In this document: positions 5,935-13,671 of the stretch, one piece after another | How positions within the stretch are numbered: position 1 is the stretch's first letter | How the letters are laid out: each line of letters starts with the position of its first letter | Source: Phycisphaerales bacterium | GTDB taxonomy: Bacteria > Planctomycetota > Phycisphaerae > Phycisphaerales > UBA1924 | Assembly (NCBI GenBank): GCA_016764015.1 | Contig: JAESSR010000332.1 | Coordinates: 1-13,671 of the forward strand | Direction: 5' to 3' | Length of the DNA: 13,671 nucleotides | Made by a program: the position numbers and the translations under genes | Notes under the pieces: generated by a model | The model's input: the letters and a program-made list of their open reading frames with translations, nothing else | Told to the model about the DNA's origin: nothing | Database searches by the model: none

Positions 5935-7404
5935 ATGACACGCATGAGAAATAGAAACGGGATTCAAAGATTGAACACAGCCGCGTTGGCAGGAACAATC
6001 GCAATCACAGCAGGGTTCGCAGTTGCTGCAAACGACGAATCGGCCGAGCCATCGGATTCGACATCAATCTCCTATCCAAAGTTCAAGACCCTTCGCTTCG
6101 ACGAAAACTGGTCAGCTTTCGACCCAGAATCAGGCACCGATTACTGGGATGACATCAAACACATAAAGCTCAACGACGATGGCTCATCATGGGTCGGAGT
6201 CGGCGGCGAGCTCCGCATCCGCTCAGAAACATGGAAATCATTCGGATTCTCACCAGCGACCACCGCGGACGATTCATTTACACTCGCCCGCGCTCAGCTC
6301 TACACCGATTGGCACTTCGGCGACAACCTCCGGGTCTTTGTCGAAGGTGAAAGCGCAGTCGCTTCTGATCGTGATCTCGCCGGTGGAATCCGTGGGCTCG
6401 ACGCCGACGCGATTGATCTACAAAACGCCTTTGTCGATATCTCATTCCCGTTCGGTGAAAAGGATGACAAAGTGACTATCCGCATGGGACGCCAGGGGCT
6501 TCTCTTCGGCAAACAACGCTTAGTCTCGACCCTCCCTTGGTCTAACTCCCAGCGTTCATGGGATGGTGCCCGCGCAATATTCAACATCGACGGCTGGCGC
6601 ATCGACGCTTTCTACACACGCTATACACCAGTAGAAAAATACAGCTTCAATGACTGGGCTGATGGCCCGGACTTCTGGGGTGTATACGCGACCGGTAAGT
6701 TTGGCGGCGACAAAAACATCGGCATAGACCTCTACTACCTCGGACTCGAAACCGATGGAGCCAAAGCATACAACGGCACAACCGGCATCGAAGAACGGCA
6801 CACCATCGGTGCAAGGCTCTTCGGCAAGTTTGGCGATTCAGGCTTCGGCTACGATGTCGAAGGTGCCTACCAGTTTGGTGATGTCGGCAGCGCCGATATC
6901 AGCGCGTACATGTTCGCTTCACAGGTGTACTACGCCTTTGATTCCGAATGGAAACCGAAGGTCTACATCGGCTTTGATATCTCATCGGGTGATAAAACCG
7001 CAGGCGATGGTGATGTCGAAACCTTCAACCAGCTCTTCCCACTCGGGCACGCCTACAACGGCTACATGGACCTGATCGGGCGTCAGAACATTACCGATAT
7101 CTCCGCAGGCGTTTCATTCATGCCACACAAGAAGTTCTTGGTCAAAGCTGACCTGCACAACTTCACAAGAACCGAAGATACAGACTCCGTCTACAACGCC
7201 GGCGGCGGCATCCTCCGCGCAACTGCTCCGGGTGCATCAGGCAGCGTCGGTCAAGAACTCGACTTCACCGTCAAGTACTTGGTCGATCGTCACCTGACCA
7301 TCCAAGGCGGCTACTCACACTTCTTCGCTGACGACTTCTTCACCGATACCGGTGCTGACGACGACATCGATTTCGTTTACTTCCAAGCAGTCTACAAGTT
7401 CTGA
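5935..7404 (+). CDS. Outer-membrane beta-barrel porin, alginate-export (AlgE-like) family
   Basis: The protein has a signal peptide (basic start, hydrophobic core about 15-31, cleavage probably after A-V-A at 31). About 450 residues follow of alternating strands with many aromatic residues, ending in V-Y-F-Q-A-V-Y-K-F. The terminal Phe is the usual BAM recognition signal of outer-membrane proteins. GGELRIRSETW (about 84-94), RMGRQGLLFGKQRL (about 183-196) and the Trp- and Asp-rich early segment are typical of the alginate-export family (PF13372). In many Gram-negatives such barrels serve as general or anion channels rather than alginate exporters. A role in letting the nitrogen substrate reach the periplasm is suggested by its position behind the respiratory operon, but the substrate cannot be read from sequence. 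ATG 5935 with GGAGG 5 nt upstream is favoured; ATG 5944 is possible. Confidence 0.85.
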   Translation: MTRMRNRNGIQRLNTAALAGTIAITAGFAVAANDESAEPSDSTSISYPKFKTLRFDENWSAFDPESGTDYWDDIKHIKLNDDGSSWVGVGGELRIRSETWKSFGFSPATTADDSFTLARAQLYTDWHFGDNLRVFVEGESAVASDRDLAGGIRGLDADAIDLQNAFVDISFPFGEKDDKVTIRMGRQGLLFGKQRLVSTLPWSNSQRSWDGARAIFNIDGWRIDAFYTRYTPVEKYSFNDWADGPDFWGVYATGKFGGDKNIGIDLYYLGLETDGAKAYNGTTGIEERHTIGARLFGKFGDSGFGYDVEGAYQFGDVGSADISAYMFASQVYYAFDSEWKPKVYIGFDISSGDKTAGDGDVETFNQLFPLGHAYNGYMDLIGRQNITDISAGVSFMPHKKFLVKADLHNFTRTEDTDSVYNAGGGILRATAPGASGSVGQELDFTVKYLVDRHLTIQGGYSHFFADDFFTDTGADDDIDFVYFQAVYKF

Positions 7405-7421
7405 TCGCTTGACCGTATTTA

Positions 7422-7445
7422 CTTGTGTTGACCATCTCACACAAG
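7422..7445 (+). other. Hairpin after the porin gene
   Basis: CTTGTGT and ACACAAG form a 7-bp stem with a 10-nt loop, 17 nt after the porin stop. It has no T-run of its own. Together with the following terminator it gives a double hairpin at the end of the operon. Confidence 0.4.
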
Positions 7446-7466
7446 CATTCCTTTGATTTCATGTCT

Positions 7467-7506
7467 GGGCCGATGCAAGCGACTGCGTGTATCGGCCCTT
7501 TCCTTT
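7467..7506 (+). terminator. Rho-independent terminator
   Basis: GGGCCGAT (7467-7474) pairs perfectly with ATCGGCCC (7491-7498). GCA/TGC can pair further inside the loop, and TTTCCTTT follows directly. This is the best terminator in the window, placed between the porin and the surface-glycan genes. It argues that the following gene has its own promoter and that its ATG is at 7597, because the longer open frame beginning at 7453 would run through this hairpin. Confidence 0.75.
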
Positions 7507-7596
7507 GAGCAACTCGCTCAGGCAAGATGCAGATTTATCCTCATCCCATTCAATATTCGACCATCACAGAGTCAATCGCCGATACCATTGACGAAG

Positions 7597-9177
7597 ATGG
7601 ATCACGCAGACACACTCTCAAACAAGATTCTTTCGCTCGAAACCCTCACAGAGGTTCGGCGCAAGCTCGCCCAGTCAGGGCATTCCATCGTCCAGTGTCA
7701 CGGGTGCTTCGATATCGTCCATCCTGGACACATCCGCCATCTTCAGTTCGCAGCCGCCCAAGGCGATCGGCTCATCGTCTCAATCACCGCCGACGAACAT
7801 GTCAACAAAGGCCCAGGGCGACCAATGTTCACTCAGCAACTCCGCGCTGAAAACCTCGCCGCCCTCGAGTTCGTCGATTGGGTCTATATCCACCATGAGC
7901 CAACCGCGGTCGAACTCCTTGAGATACTCAAGCCAGATATTTACATCAAAGGCGCCGAGTACGCCCAGAAGGACGATCAACGATTCGTCGACGAACGAGA
8001 CATCGTCGAAAACTTTGGCGGGCGCGTCGTCTTCTCAAGCGCCGATGTTGTCTTCTCCTCATCTGCAATCGTCGAATCAATCCAGAAAACCTCACGCTCA
8101 AACCCAGACATCACCCGCCTTGCCCAACTCGCCAACACGAACGATCTCTCAACGATGAGAATCGAAAAACTCATCTCCAAAGCAGCAATGAAAAAAGTGC
8201 TCGTCATCGGCGAGTCCATCCAAGACATCTACACACATTGCCATTGGCCTGAGATCGCCCAAGAACACCCGATGCTCTCGCTGTGCCCAGATTCCATCAG
8301 CCGATATGACGGCGGGGCAGCGGTAGTCGCCCTGCACCTCGCTGCCCTCGGCGCTCGCCCAGTGCTCTGCACACCGATTCCAACTGGCTTTGATTCATCA
8401 CCATTTATAGATCGCATGAACGCAGCAGGTATCGAGGTTCTTCCCGTTGATGTAGAAGGCAACATGCCCGAAAAGAATCGCTTCCTCGTCGGACGCGAAA
8501 AAGTCATGAAGCTCGATTCATCGACTCCCTTTCATCTCAACCAACACCAAAGAGAACAACTGATCAACCAGGTCAATGCAGTCGACAATATCGATGCGCT
8601 GCTCTTAACTGATTTCGGCTTAGGCATGCTCAGCAACGGGCTCTCAGCAAAGCTTGTATCACTTTTGCGTGATCGGGTCGGTTTCATCGCAGGCGATGTC
8701 TCCGGCGGGCGATCATCCCTCTCCATGCACGGCATCGACATGCTCTGCCCATGCGAGTACGAACTTCGCCAAGCAATGAACGATCAAGATTCACCAATCG
8801 AGGAAGTCGCCAAAGCACTACTCATTGAAACAAAATCCAAAGCAGTAATCGTCACGCTGGGGGCAGATGGCTTGATGATCGTCACCCCAGAGAATGATCC
8901 AGTCAATCTGCCCGCGCTCTCACACAATCCAATCGATGTCCTCGGGTGCGGCGATGCCCTCCTCGCTGGCGTATGTGTCTCAATGCTCAGCGATGCCAGC
9001 CTTGTCCAAGCCGCATACATCGGGTCACTCGGTGCAGCAATCGAAGGCTCAGTCCTGGGCAATATTCCCGTTGCTCGCACCCAAATCATCGCCCATTCCC
9101 AAAGCCTCGGTGCTCAATACATCCATGCGGATGCACAGAACCATTCAATGTCTGCACCAAGCCAGATCATCGGCTAA
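7597..9177 (+). CDS. Domain-swapped HldE-like protein: nucleotidyltransferase + PfkB kinase
   Basis: Residues about 12-162 are a cytidylyltransferase-like domain of the RfaE2/HldE C-terminal type. It carries CHGCFDIVHPGH (34-45, with the HxGH catalytic motif at 42-45), IKGAEY and a closing SSSAIVESI. Residues about 198-505 are a PfkB/HldA-type kinase with YDGGAAVVALHLAALGA (237-253), a TDFGLGML block, and DVLGCGDAL (447-455) in place of the usual D-x-x-G-A-G-D; Asp453 is the probable catalytic base. In classical HldE the kinase comes first, so the order is reversed. The expected role is phosphorylation and nucleotidyl activation of heptose-7-phosphate, or a related sugar, for surface glycans. 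No clear ribosome binding site precedes the ATG at 7597. That start is chosen because homology begins just after it and the upstream frame crosses a terminator. The glycosyltransferase follows 10 nt later. Confidence 0.87.
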   Translation: MDHADTLSNKILSLETLTEVRRKLAQSGHSIVQCHGCFDIVHPGHIRHLQFAAAQGDRLIVSITADEHVNKGPGRPMFTQQLRAENLAALEFVDWVYIHHEPTAVELLEILKPDIYIKGAEYAQKDDQRFVDERDIVENFGGRVVFSSADVVFSSSAIVESIQKTSRSNPDITRLAQLANTNDLSTMRIEKLISKAAMKKVLVIGESIQDIYTHCHWPEIAQEHPMLSLCPDSISRYDGGAAVVALHLAALGARPVLCTPIPTGFDSSPFIDRMNAAGIEVLPVDVEGNMPEKNRFLVGREKVMKLDSSTPFHLNQHQREQLINQVNAVDNIDALLLTDFGLGMLSNGLSAKLVSLLRDRVGFIAGDVSGGRSSLSMHGIDMLCPCEYELRQAMNDQDSPIEEVAKALLIETKSKAVIVTLGADGLMIVTPENDPVNLPALSHNPIDVLGCGDALLAGVCVSMLSDASLVQAAYIGSLGAAIEGSVLGNIPVARTQIIAHSQSLGAQYIHADAQNHSMSAPSQIIG

Positions 9178-9187
9178 ACTCTGTTGC

Positions 9188-10276
9188 ATGCAAATCAGCT
9201 TCGTGATCCCAACCCAAAACCGCCCCCGCGAGCTCGCCTACACGCTCGATCAACTCCAATCCCTCAATCTTGATCAACTCGGTGGCGACTTCGAAGTGAT
9301 TATTGTTGATAACGCTTCAGATTGTGCAGCCACCGCTCCGAGCAAACTCGATAATGGCATGACAGTCACGATGATTCACCTTGATGAAAATATGGGCGCG
9401 GGCGCACGCAATATCGGTGCGCAACATGCCAAAGCACAATGGATCATTATGCTCGACGATGATTCTCACTTGTGCTCCGGTCCAGTCGGTCAATACCTTG
9501 CACAAGTAGACCCATCAACCGCAATCGTCGGCGGCGAAATTCTCCTCCCCGATGGATCGCACGAAGCGGGGGGGCTCCCAGAAGTCCCCGTCGGGTGCGG
9601 GTGCGCCATCCGACGAGATGCCTTCCTCGAAGTCGGAGGCTACGACTCAACATTCGGGTACTATGTCGAAGAATACGACCTGAGCGCCAAACTCATCGCC
9701 GCCGACTATTCCATCCACCACTCGCGCACCCTCAAGTTCGAGCATCGAAAAACAATTACCGGCAGAGACTTCAATCAAATCCTCTACCGCCTCGTTCGGA
9801 ACAACGGCTGGGTCATCGAGCGATACGCTCCTGCACATCTCAAAGCCATCGCGTTGACAGAAATGCTCGAACGCTATCGTCAAATCGGTATCAAAGAACA
9901 AGCAATAGCAGGCTATGAACAAGGATGCGCCGAACTCGAACGCACGATCGGCTCACAACCAATCGCACGACTCAATGATCAACAATGGGATCGCTTCACC
10001 GGAAAATCAGCAGCCAAGCAAGCACTCAAAATGCAACTGGCAATACATTCATCTCAATCAGTTTCAATCGTCGGCCCACCCCGAGGAAAAGGGCTCGAGC
10101 AGATCAAATCCATCATCCAATCAATGGGCATCACAATCGATCAGCACGCACCCAACTCACTCCAAGTCATCGGCACCCTCTCCCCCGGACCGATGCTTGA
10201 TGCCAAACAAGCCTACCTACAAGCAATCTGCCCGTGGGACATTGAAGAACTCGCATCTATCAAGTGTGTTCACTGA
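9188..10276 (+). CDS. Family 2 glycosyltransferase with an extra C-terminal domain
   Basis: The start ISFVIPTQNRPREL (3-16), VIIVDNAS (37-44), GAGARNIGA (70-78), and the metal-binding D-D-D of MLDDDSH (90-92) define a GT-A fold of family GT2. EEYD (161-164) is the probable catalytic acid region. The enzyme would transfer a sugar from a nucleotide donor at the cytoplasmic face during glycan assembly. GT2 homology fades after about residue 230. The last 80 residues include SVSIVGPPRGKGLEQI, a beta-loop-alpha start resembling a degenerate Rossmann element. The ATG at 9188 is 10 nt after the preceding stop and has only a weak ribosome binding site, suggesting coupling to the heptose-activating gene. 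An upstream in-frame extension exists but overlaps the previous gene and shows no homology. Its stop overlaps the convergent gene by 7 nt. Donor and acceptor are unknown. Confidence 0.85.
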   Translation: MQISFVIPTQNRPRELAYTLDQLQSLNLDQLGGDFEVIIVDNASDCAATAPSKLDNGMTVTMIHLDENMGAGARNIGAQHAKAQWIIMLDDDSHLCSGPVGQYLAQVDPSTAIVGGEILLPDGSHEAGGLPEVPVGCGCAIRRDAFLEVGGYDSTFGYYVEEYDLSAKLIAADYSIHHSRTLKFEHRKTITGRDFNQILYRLVRNNGWVIERYAPAHLKAIALTEMLERYRQIGIKEQAIAGYEQGCAELERTIGSQPIARLNDQQWDRFTGKSAAKQALKMQLAIHSSQSVSIVGPPRGKGLEQIKSIIQSMGITIDQHAPNSLQVIGTLSPGPMLDAKQAYLQAICPWDIEELASIKCVH

Positions 10277-12654
10277 TCGAACTCGCCGAGCCGAGCTAAA
10301 GCACGAGCAATCTCAGGGCTGGGCTTGGTGTGTATTTCCCAAGGCAACCGCAGCAACCCCAGAAGATGTGGAACCACATCAGCCAAGTTGTCAGGCATCC
10401 GAATCGCTCCGATATTTCTCTGCTCAGGACAACTCCCCGCCGGCTGTATCTTTTCATAAGGCCAGGAATGAAAAAGTTTCTCAGCCCCTGTCACATGTTG
10501 CCACTCTCGCTCACCCGATGCAGAGCGGAGTTGGCTCAGTTCTATATCATGCAGTGCCACCCATGCGCCGGCTTTGAGCGAATAAAGCAACGACAGCAGA
10601 TCCAATGTTGGGGATGGATGGGAGTGATCACCATCGATGAACGCGAAATCAACCTCACTAACCTTGAACTGGGATGCAGCGTCAACGGCATCTGCAGGAG
10701 TAAATATGCGAACATTGTCGAGTAAATCCGGTGCCATTTCCCCAAGGGCAGCAGCTATAGGCCGATTCGGGTCAAAGTAGCACCGAGTTGAAACATCATA
10801 ACTATACACCTTTGCTTCAGGACTACAAAACTCAACAATAGCACCAACGAGTAATGCCGTCGAGACTCCCGAAGCAGTCCCAATCTCGACAATAGTTTGA
10901 GGACGAATACCCTCAACCAAATCCCATAAAAACGCCCCGTCAGATTGAACTGTGTACCCAACAGACCAATTCGGCACTTGGTAATGCTGATAAAAAGCAT
11001 CCAGCCAACCGCGAGAAGCGGGGAGTTGAAGCTGTTCACGCTCTAATACATCATTGGCAAGTGTGCGTTGAAGACTCAATGGATGCAGTTGGGATTTTTG
11101 CTCAGTCGTGCTTACTTTGTATACCCACTGTGGGCATAGATTCCCTTTTGTGTATGTATACCTCAGCTTCATGTCATCATGTGTATAGACAGGAGGGGTA
11201 TCGATGCCGGGTGTATCTTGATACAAGGTTCTCAATCGCGCGAGAATCTGAGGCTCAAATGAATCAGATGATGGCAATATCACTGATACGCCCAGAAGAT
11301 TGGACTGGGCATGTTCGGGAGCTAAAACTGGAACACCACAAATGACCGATTGAGTTGGACTATCATCCAGAATACATGCAATCTCGATATCCTCAAAGTT
11401 GACAGCATTTAATAGCCAAGAAGTATGCTTTCCAGCCCCAAACAACGCTACTCGGCGATGCCCTTCTGATCGCAATCGATCAATGGTTGATACCCAGATA
11501 TCCATCCGCTGTTTCAAGGGGAAGAAGTTTGTCTCTTCGCCCTCACGAGGGCGATCGAGTCGCGAGCCTCTGATAGCACATTCTGTTGACAGCACCTGAA
11601 CAGCCAATGAATCACTATCGGTGGATTCGAATGCACTAGGTGCCACAGAGATTTCATCCGGCCAACCTGCTGTGAAATACACACCCTTGCTTTCTGCAGA
11701 TCGGCTCCAAGCATCATACATCCGCCCGTACCGTGCAAACTCTTCGCCATCATTCATATGCAGCGAGTGAATCGCAGCGTGTCCATGCAGGAATCCTGAT
11801 GCATCCTCGCCAATAAGCTCGCTCCAATACTCATACACACGATCCCAACACGAGCGTCGCTTATCACGATCGCTCAAGTCATCGTTGGCCCAAAGATCAT
11901 CTAGCCGATCGGCGATATTGTCTGTGCATTGAAAGGAGATCGACGGCGTGCCCATCAACACATCCATCGGCTCGAGCACATCACGCAGTTGCCACATATG
12001 TAATGGGATCCACGGTACATGCATGTCAAAGAAATCTTGGTGAACCATCATCGCACCAACATCCAAATGACGACCAAAGGCCCGCAACACTGTCAAATGC
12101 ACATCCCAAGTTTTTGCAGCATCAATAAAAAGCAGTTCGATCGGCTCTTGCTCAGGATATACCTCTCGCTCTTGTTCGAGCGTAGCATCGCTGGGAATCC
12201 AACCATCATGAACCGTCACTTGGTCAAGCCAGTTGCGATTGAGTTGGTCAAACCGATCTCGGAATCGTTGATCAGGCTTGAGCCCATACCCATGAAGCCA
12301 AGCCTCAAGATGAGGGCTCAACTCAGGCGGCGTCTCAAAGCAATCATAAGTCAAAATCTGCTTCGTTGATCGACTGTTGCCTTTCAGCCCCCCAGCCAAC
12401 GCCGAAGTCGATCCTCCCAAAAAACATCCAAGCTCCACAACCCGACCAGTGCCCTCAAGCCTGCTCGCAAGCCAGTTGAGATAGTTCAACTCCCGTTGCA
12501 CAAGCATCGTGGGCACAGGCGTGTCGCACTCAAAGACCAACGCTTCGCTCGGCTGTGAAGGCTCACCATGCGCATTGAGGATAGCCTCGCCATTGAGACG
12601 CTCTTGAAATGGATGAGTACTGGGTTTGCTTTGTGCTTTGACTGTCATATCCAC
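10270..12654 (-). CDS. Three-domain protein: two SAM methyltransferase domains around a GAGxHT Rossmann-like domain
   Basis: Residues about 45-245 are a class I methyltransferase of the TylF/Methyltransf_24 kind: VVELGCFLGGSTS (72-84), YD at 103-104, LFIDAAKTWD (175-184) and HQDFF. Residues about 395-480 read HRRVALFGAGKHT (399-411) then ACILDD, a Rossmann-like fold. Residues about 560-760 are a second methyltransferase: IVEIGTASGVSTALL (588-602), YSYD (617-620), FIDGDHSHP (672-680) and LHDIE. All three SAM-site blocks look intact, so both ends could be active, probably O-methylating sugars of a surface glycan. The start is GTG 12654 (minus strand) or ATG 12648; neither has a clear ribosome binding site. 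A TATAGT sequence overlapping the GTG would favour a leaderless ATG start. It ends overlapping the convergent glycosyltransferase. The middle domain is shared with the gene upstream. Confidence 0.85.
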   Translation of the reverse strand: MDMTVKAQSKPSTHPFQERLNGEAILNAHGEPSQPSEALVFECDTPVPTMLVQRELNYLNWLASRLEGTGRVVELGCFLGGSTSALAGGLKGNSRSTKQILTYDCFETPPELSPHLEAWLHGYGLKPDQRFRDRFDQLNRNWLDQVTVHDGWIPSDATLEQEREVYPEQEPIELLFIDAAKTWDVHLTVLRAFGRHLDVGAMMVHQDFFDMHVPWIPLHMWQLRDVLEPMDVLMGTPSISFQCTDNIADRLDDLWANDDLSDRDKRRSCWDRVYEYWSELIGEDASGFLHGHAAIHSLHMNDGEEFARYGRMYDAWSRSAESKGVYFTAGWPDEISVAPSAFESTDSDSLAVQVLSTECAIRGSRLDRPREGEETNFFPLKQRMDIWVSTIDRLRSEGHRRVALFGAGKHTSWLLNAVNFEDIEIACILDDSPTQSVICGVPVLAPEHAQSNLLGVSVILPSSDSFEPQILARLRTLYQDTPGIDTPPVYTHDDMKLRYTYTKGNLCPQWVYKVSTTEQKSQLHPLSLQRTLANDVLEREQLQLPASRGWLDAFYQHYQVPNWSVGYTVQSDGAFLWDLVEGIRPQTIVEIGTASGVSTALLVGAIVEFCSPEAKVYSYDVSTRCYFDPNRPIAAALGEMAPDLLDNVRIFTPADAVDAASQFKVSEVDFAFIDGDHSHPSPTLDLLSLLYSLKAGAWVALHDIELSQLRSASGEREWQHVTGAEKLFHSWPYEKIQPAGSCPEQRNIGAIRMPDNLADVVPHLLGLLRLPWEIHTKPSPEIARALARLGEFDQ

Positions 12655-12713
12655 TATACTAGCGAATCACACAGCCGCCTATCGCCGTATCAGATGGATA
12701 AATCAAAACCGTT

Positions 12714-13568
12714 TTAACTCGTAGCCATCGGATGATGCTCGCTACTGCCATAGAGCCTCAATGTATCGATCCCACGCTTGCGAAAGACCGCACAGTGATC
12801 CCAAAGCCGATCCTCAATCGAGTTGGCACTAATCACAACTGCATCAAGCTCAAGCTCTAATGCCCGCTCGCAAGACACAATCTCATAGCCCCACATCCGA
12901 TCCCCATGCCGACGGGAATCATCGTCGATCACACACACAATCTCAACGCCTGGCTCCAAAAGCGCATCACCCACAGCCCGCGTATGTGTCCCCGCGCCAT
13001 ATATCCCAACACGCTTATGCCCGCGTGCACTGCACAACCCAAGCGCATGCCCAACCGAATCATTCCAATCCACCCCCAGCTTGGATTGATGCAAATCCGT
13101 ATCCCAAAGATCCACAATCGTGCTCAGCAGATCAAACGCCTCCTCAGGCATCCCGATCTCGCCTTGCACATCAATCCCCCAGAGCTTCCACGCACCCTCA
13201 GGATCATCACACTCGACCTTGTCAGCAAGTATGCACCCCAGCTTGCCCGCAGCTTGACGCCCCATCTGCGTCGCCGGATCATCCACACCATCCCACTCAA
13301 TCACAAGCTCAACCCCGCCGTCAGCAAACCAGATCGACCGCACCCACAACATCACCAGCAAACACGCCGAAGGACACCCACGCATGATGATCCGTGTCGG
13401 AGAGTGTTCCTTGAAGAACGCATCAAGCTCATCAATCGCCCCAGCCCCAGGCAGCGCGAATCGCCCAAGCAGATTCCCCCAGCAACTCTTTCCGGAGAGC
13501 TTGAGTTCATGCGATCGGCTGCCTTGTACCGTTTCAATTGTTATGTTCAGTTTCTGATGCTCACTCAC
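12714..13568 (-). CDS. Uncharacterised protein with C-terminal GAGxHT Rossmann-like domain
   Basis: The C-terminal part (about 180-260) has HKRVGIYGAGTHT (184-196) followed by VCVIDDDS, closely matching the middle domain of the 794-residue methyltransferase encoded next. It probably binds a nucleotide or nucleotide-sugar cofactor. The first 170 residues are not recognised: a predicted beta/alpha stretch with IIMRGCPSACLLVMLW (60-75), no signal peptide and no membrane anchor that is convincing. The start codon is GTG at 13568 with GAGGAG 7 nt upstream; in-frame TGA 13 codons further upstream fixes this start. The gene is 59 nt ahead of the methyltransferase on the same strand, so the two are probably co-transcribed. 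A role in modifying surface glycans is suggested by the shared domain and neighbours only. Confidence 0.75.
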   Translation of the reverse strand: MSEHQKLNITIETVQGSRSHELKLSGKSCWGNLLGRFALPGAGAIDELDAFFKEHSPTRIIMRGCPSACLLVMLWVRSIWFADGGVELVIEWDGVDDPATQMGRQAAGKLGCILADKVECDDPEGAWKLWGIDVQGEIGMPEEAFDLLSTIVDLWDTDLHQSKLGVDWNDSVGHALGLCSARGHKRVGIYGAGTHTRAVGDALLEPGVEIVCVIDDDSRRHGDRMWGYEIVSCERALELELDAVVISANSIEDRLWDHCAVFRKRGIDTLRLYGSSEHHPMATS

Positions 13569-13581
13569 CCGTACGCTCCTC

Positions 13582-13607
13582 GTTGCTCATACCCGCTGCT
13601 CATACCC
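13582..13607. repeat. 13-bp tandem duplication
   Basis: GTTGCTCATACCC is followed immediately by GCTGCTCATACCC, a tandem pair differing at one base. It lies just upstream of the GTG start of the 284-residue gene and beside its ribosome binding site. A recent slippage or duplication is likely; an operator is possible. Confidence 0.5.
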
Positions 13608-13671
13608 CTTGCCACCAGCTCAGTGATTTCCAAACCGCTGCCCGATCCTCAGCCCCAATCTTCGTAGGCGA
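13600..13671 (-). CDS. Possible C-terminal end of an upstream minus-strand gene (partial)
   Basis: Read on the minus strand from the window edge, a frame is open for 23 codons to TGA at 13600-13602 and ends in W-K-S-L-S-W-W-Q-G-V. A second frame ends in A-Y-E-D-W-G with TGA at 13649-13651. Either could be the tail of the preceding gene. There is too little sequence to name a family or to choose with confidence. Confidence 0.25.
   Translation of the reverse strand, partial: SPTKIGAEDRAAVWKSLSWWQGV

Noticed and set aside
7453..7596. N-terminal extension of the HldE-like protein
   Set aside because: It would be translated through a strong terminator hairpin, shows no homology, and the nucleotidyltransferase domain begins just after the ATG at 7597.
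8894..9187. N-terminal extension of the glycosyltransferase
   Set aside because: It overlaps the end of the HldE-like gene in another frame and lacks homology; the GT2 fold begins at 9188.
9915..10577. + strand open frame of 220 codons spanning the end of the glycosyltransferase
   Set aside because: It is in another frame of the GT2 gene and antisense to the methyltransferase gene; the composition is Ser/Gln/His-rich without domains.
12655..12713. Promoter between the two minus-strand genes
   Set aside because: A TATAGT-like -10 overlaps the GTG start, but no -35 element is present at a suitable distance, so I do not annotate it.
12906..13667. Long + strand open frame of 253 codons
   Set aside because: It is antisense to the 284-residue gene, rich in Pro, His and Arg with no recognisable motif, and explained by codon bias of the real gene.
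1..13671. CRISPR array, tRNA or rRNA, insertion sequence or prophage
   Set aside because: I saw no regularly spaced repeats, no tRNA- or rRNA-like segments, and no transposase or integrase motifs on either strand.

Overview
The window looks like chromosomal DNA of a Gram-negative bacterium with an outer membrane, moderate GC content and a nitrogen- or metal-oxide-type anaerobic respiration. The mix of a hydroxylamine-oxidoreductase-like octaheme cytochrome, an NrfCD-type quinone module, an alginate-export-type porin and unusual heptose/methyltransferase genes suggests a Planctomycetota member, perhaps Phycisphaerae. That is inference from gene content only; no rRNA or marker gene is present.

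Layout. (1) 1-665 is a scar of molybdenum metabolism. A perfect GC-rich hairpin is followed by the 5' piece of a MobA-like gene on the + strand. This abuts head to head, in overlapping antisense frames, an internally deleted and truncated ModA-like lipoprotein gene on the - strand. (2) 739-5274 is a tight + strand operon: membrane-anchored tetraheme cytochrome c, Tat-exported 4x[4Fe-4S] protein, NrfD-family quinone-interacting membrane protein, and a HAO-family octaheme cytochrome c. Starts overlap stops (TGATG, ATGA). A small protein ending in HGCGGC (5351-5827) and an outer-membrane beta-barrel (5935-7404) follow, closed by a good rho-independent terminator at 7467-7506. (3) 7597-10276 (+ strand) holds a domain-swapped HldE-like protein (nucleotidyltransferase first, PfkB kinase second) and a GT2 glycosyltransferase with an extra C-terminal domain. 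(4) 10270-13568 (- strand), convergent with (3), holds a 794-residue protein with two SAM-methyltransferase domains around a Rossmann-like GAGxHT domain, and a 284-residue protein that carries the same GAGxHT domain at its C-terminus.

How the genes work together. In (2), NrfD would oxidise menaquinol, the Fe-S protein and tetraheme cytochrome would carry the electrons, and the octaheme enzyme would reduce a small nitrogen substrate such as nitrite (or run in reverse on hydroxylamine). The porin would provide an outer-membrane channel. The wiring resembles DsrMKJOP/Hmc-type modules rather than the usual NapC/NrfH partner. Regions (3) and (4) look like part of a surface-glycan locus: heptose activation, sugar transfer and methylation. 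The loss of modA and mobA beside a nitrite-type respiration operon is compatible with a lineage that lost a molybdenum-dependent function here, but copies elsewhere in the genome cannot be excluded.
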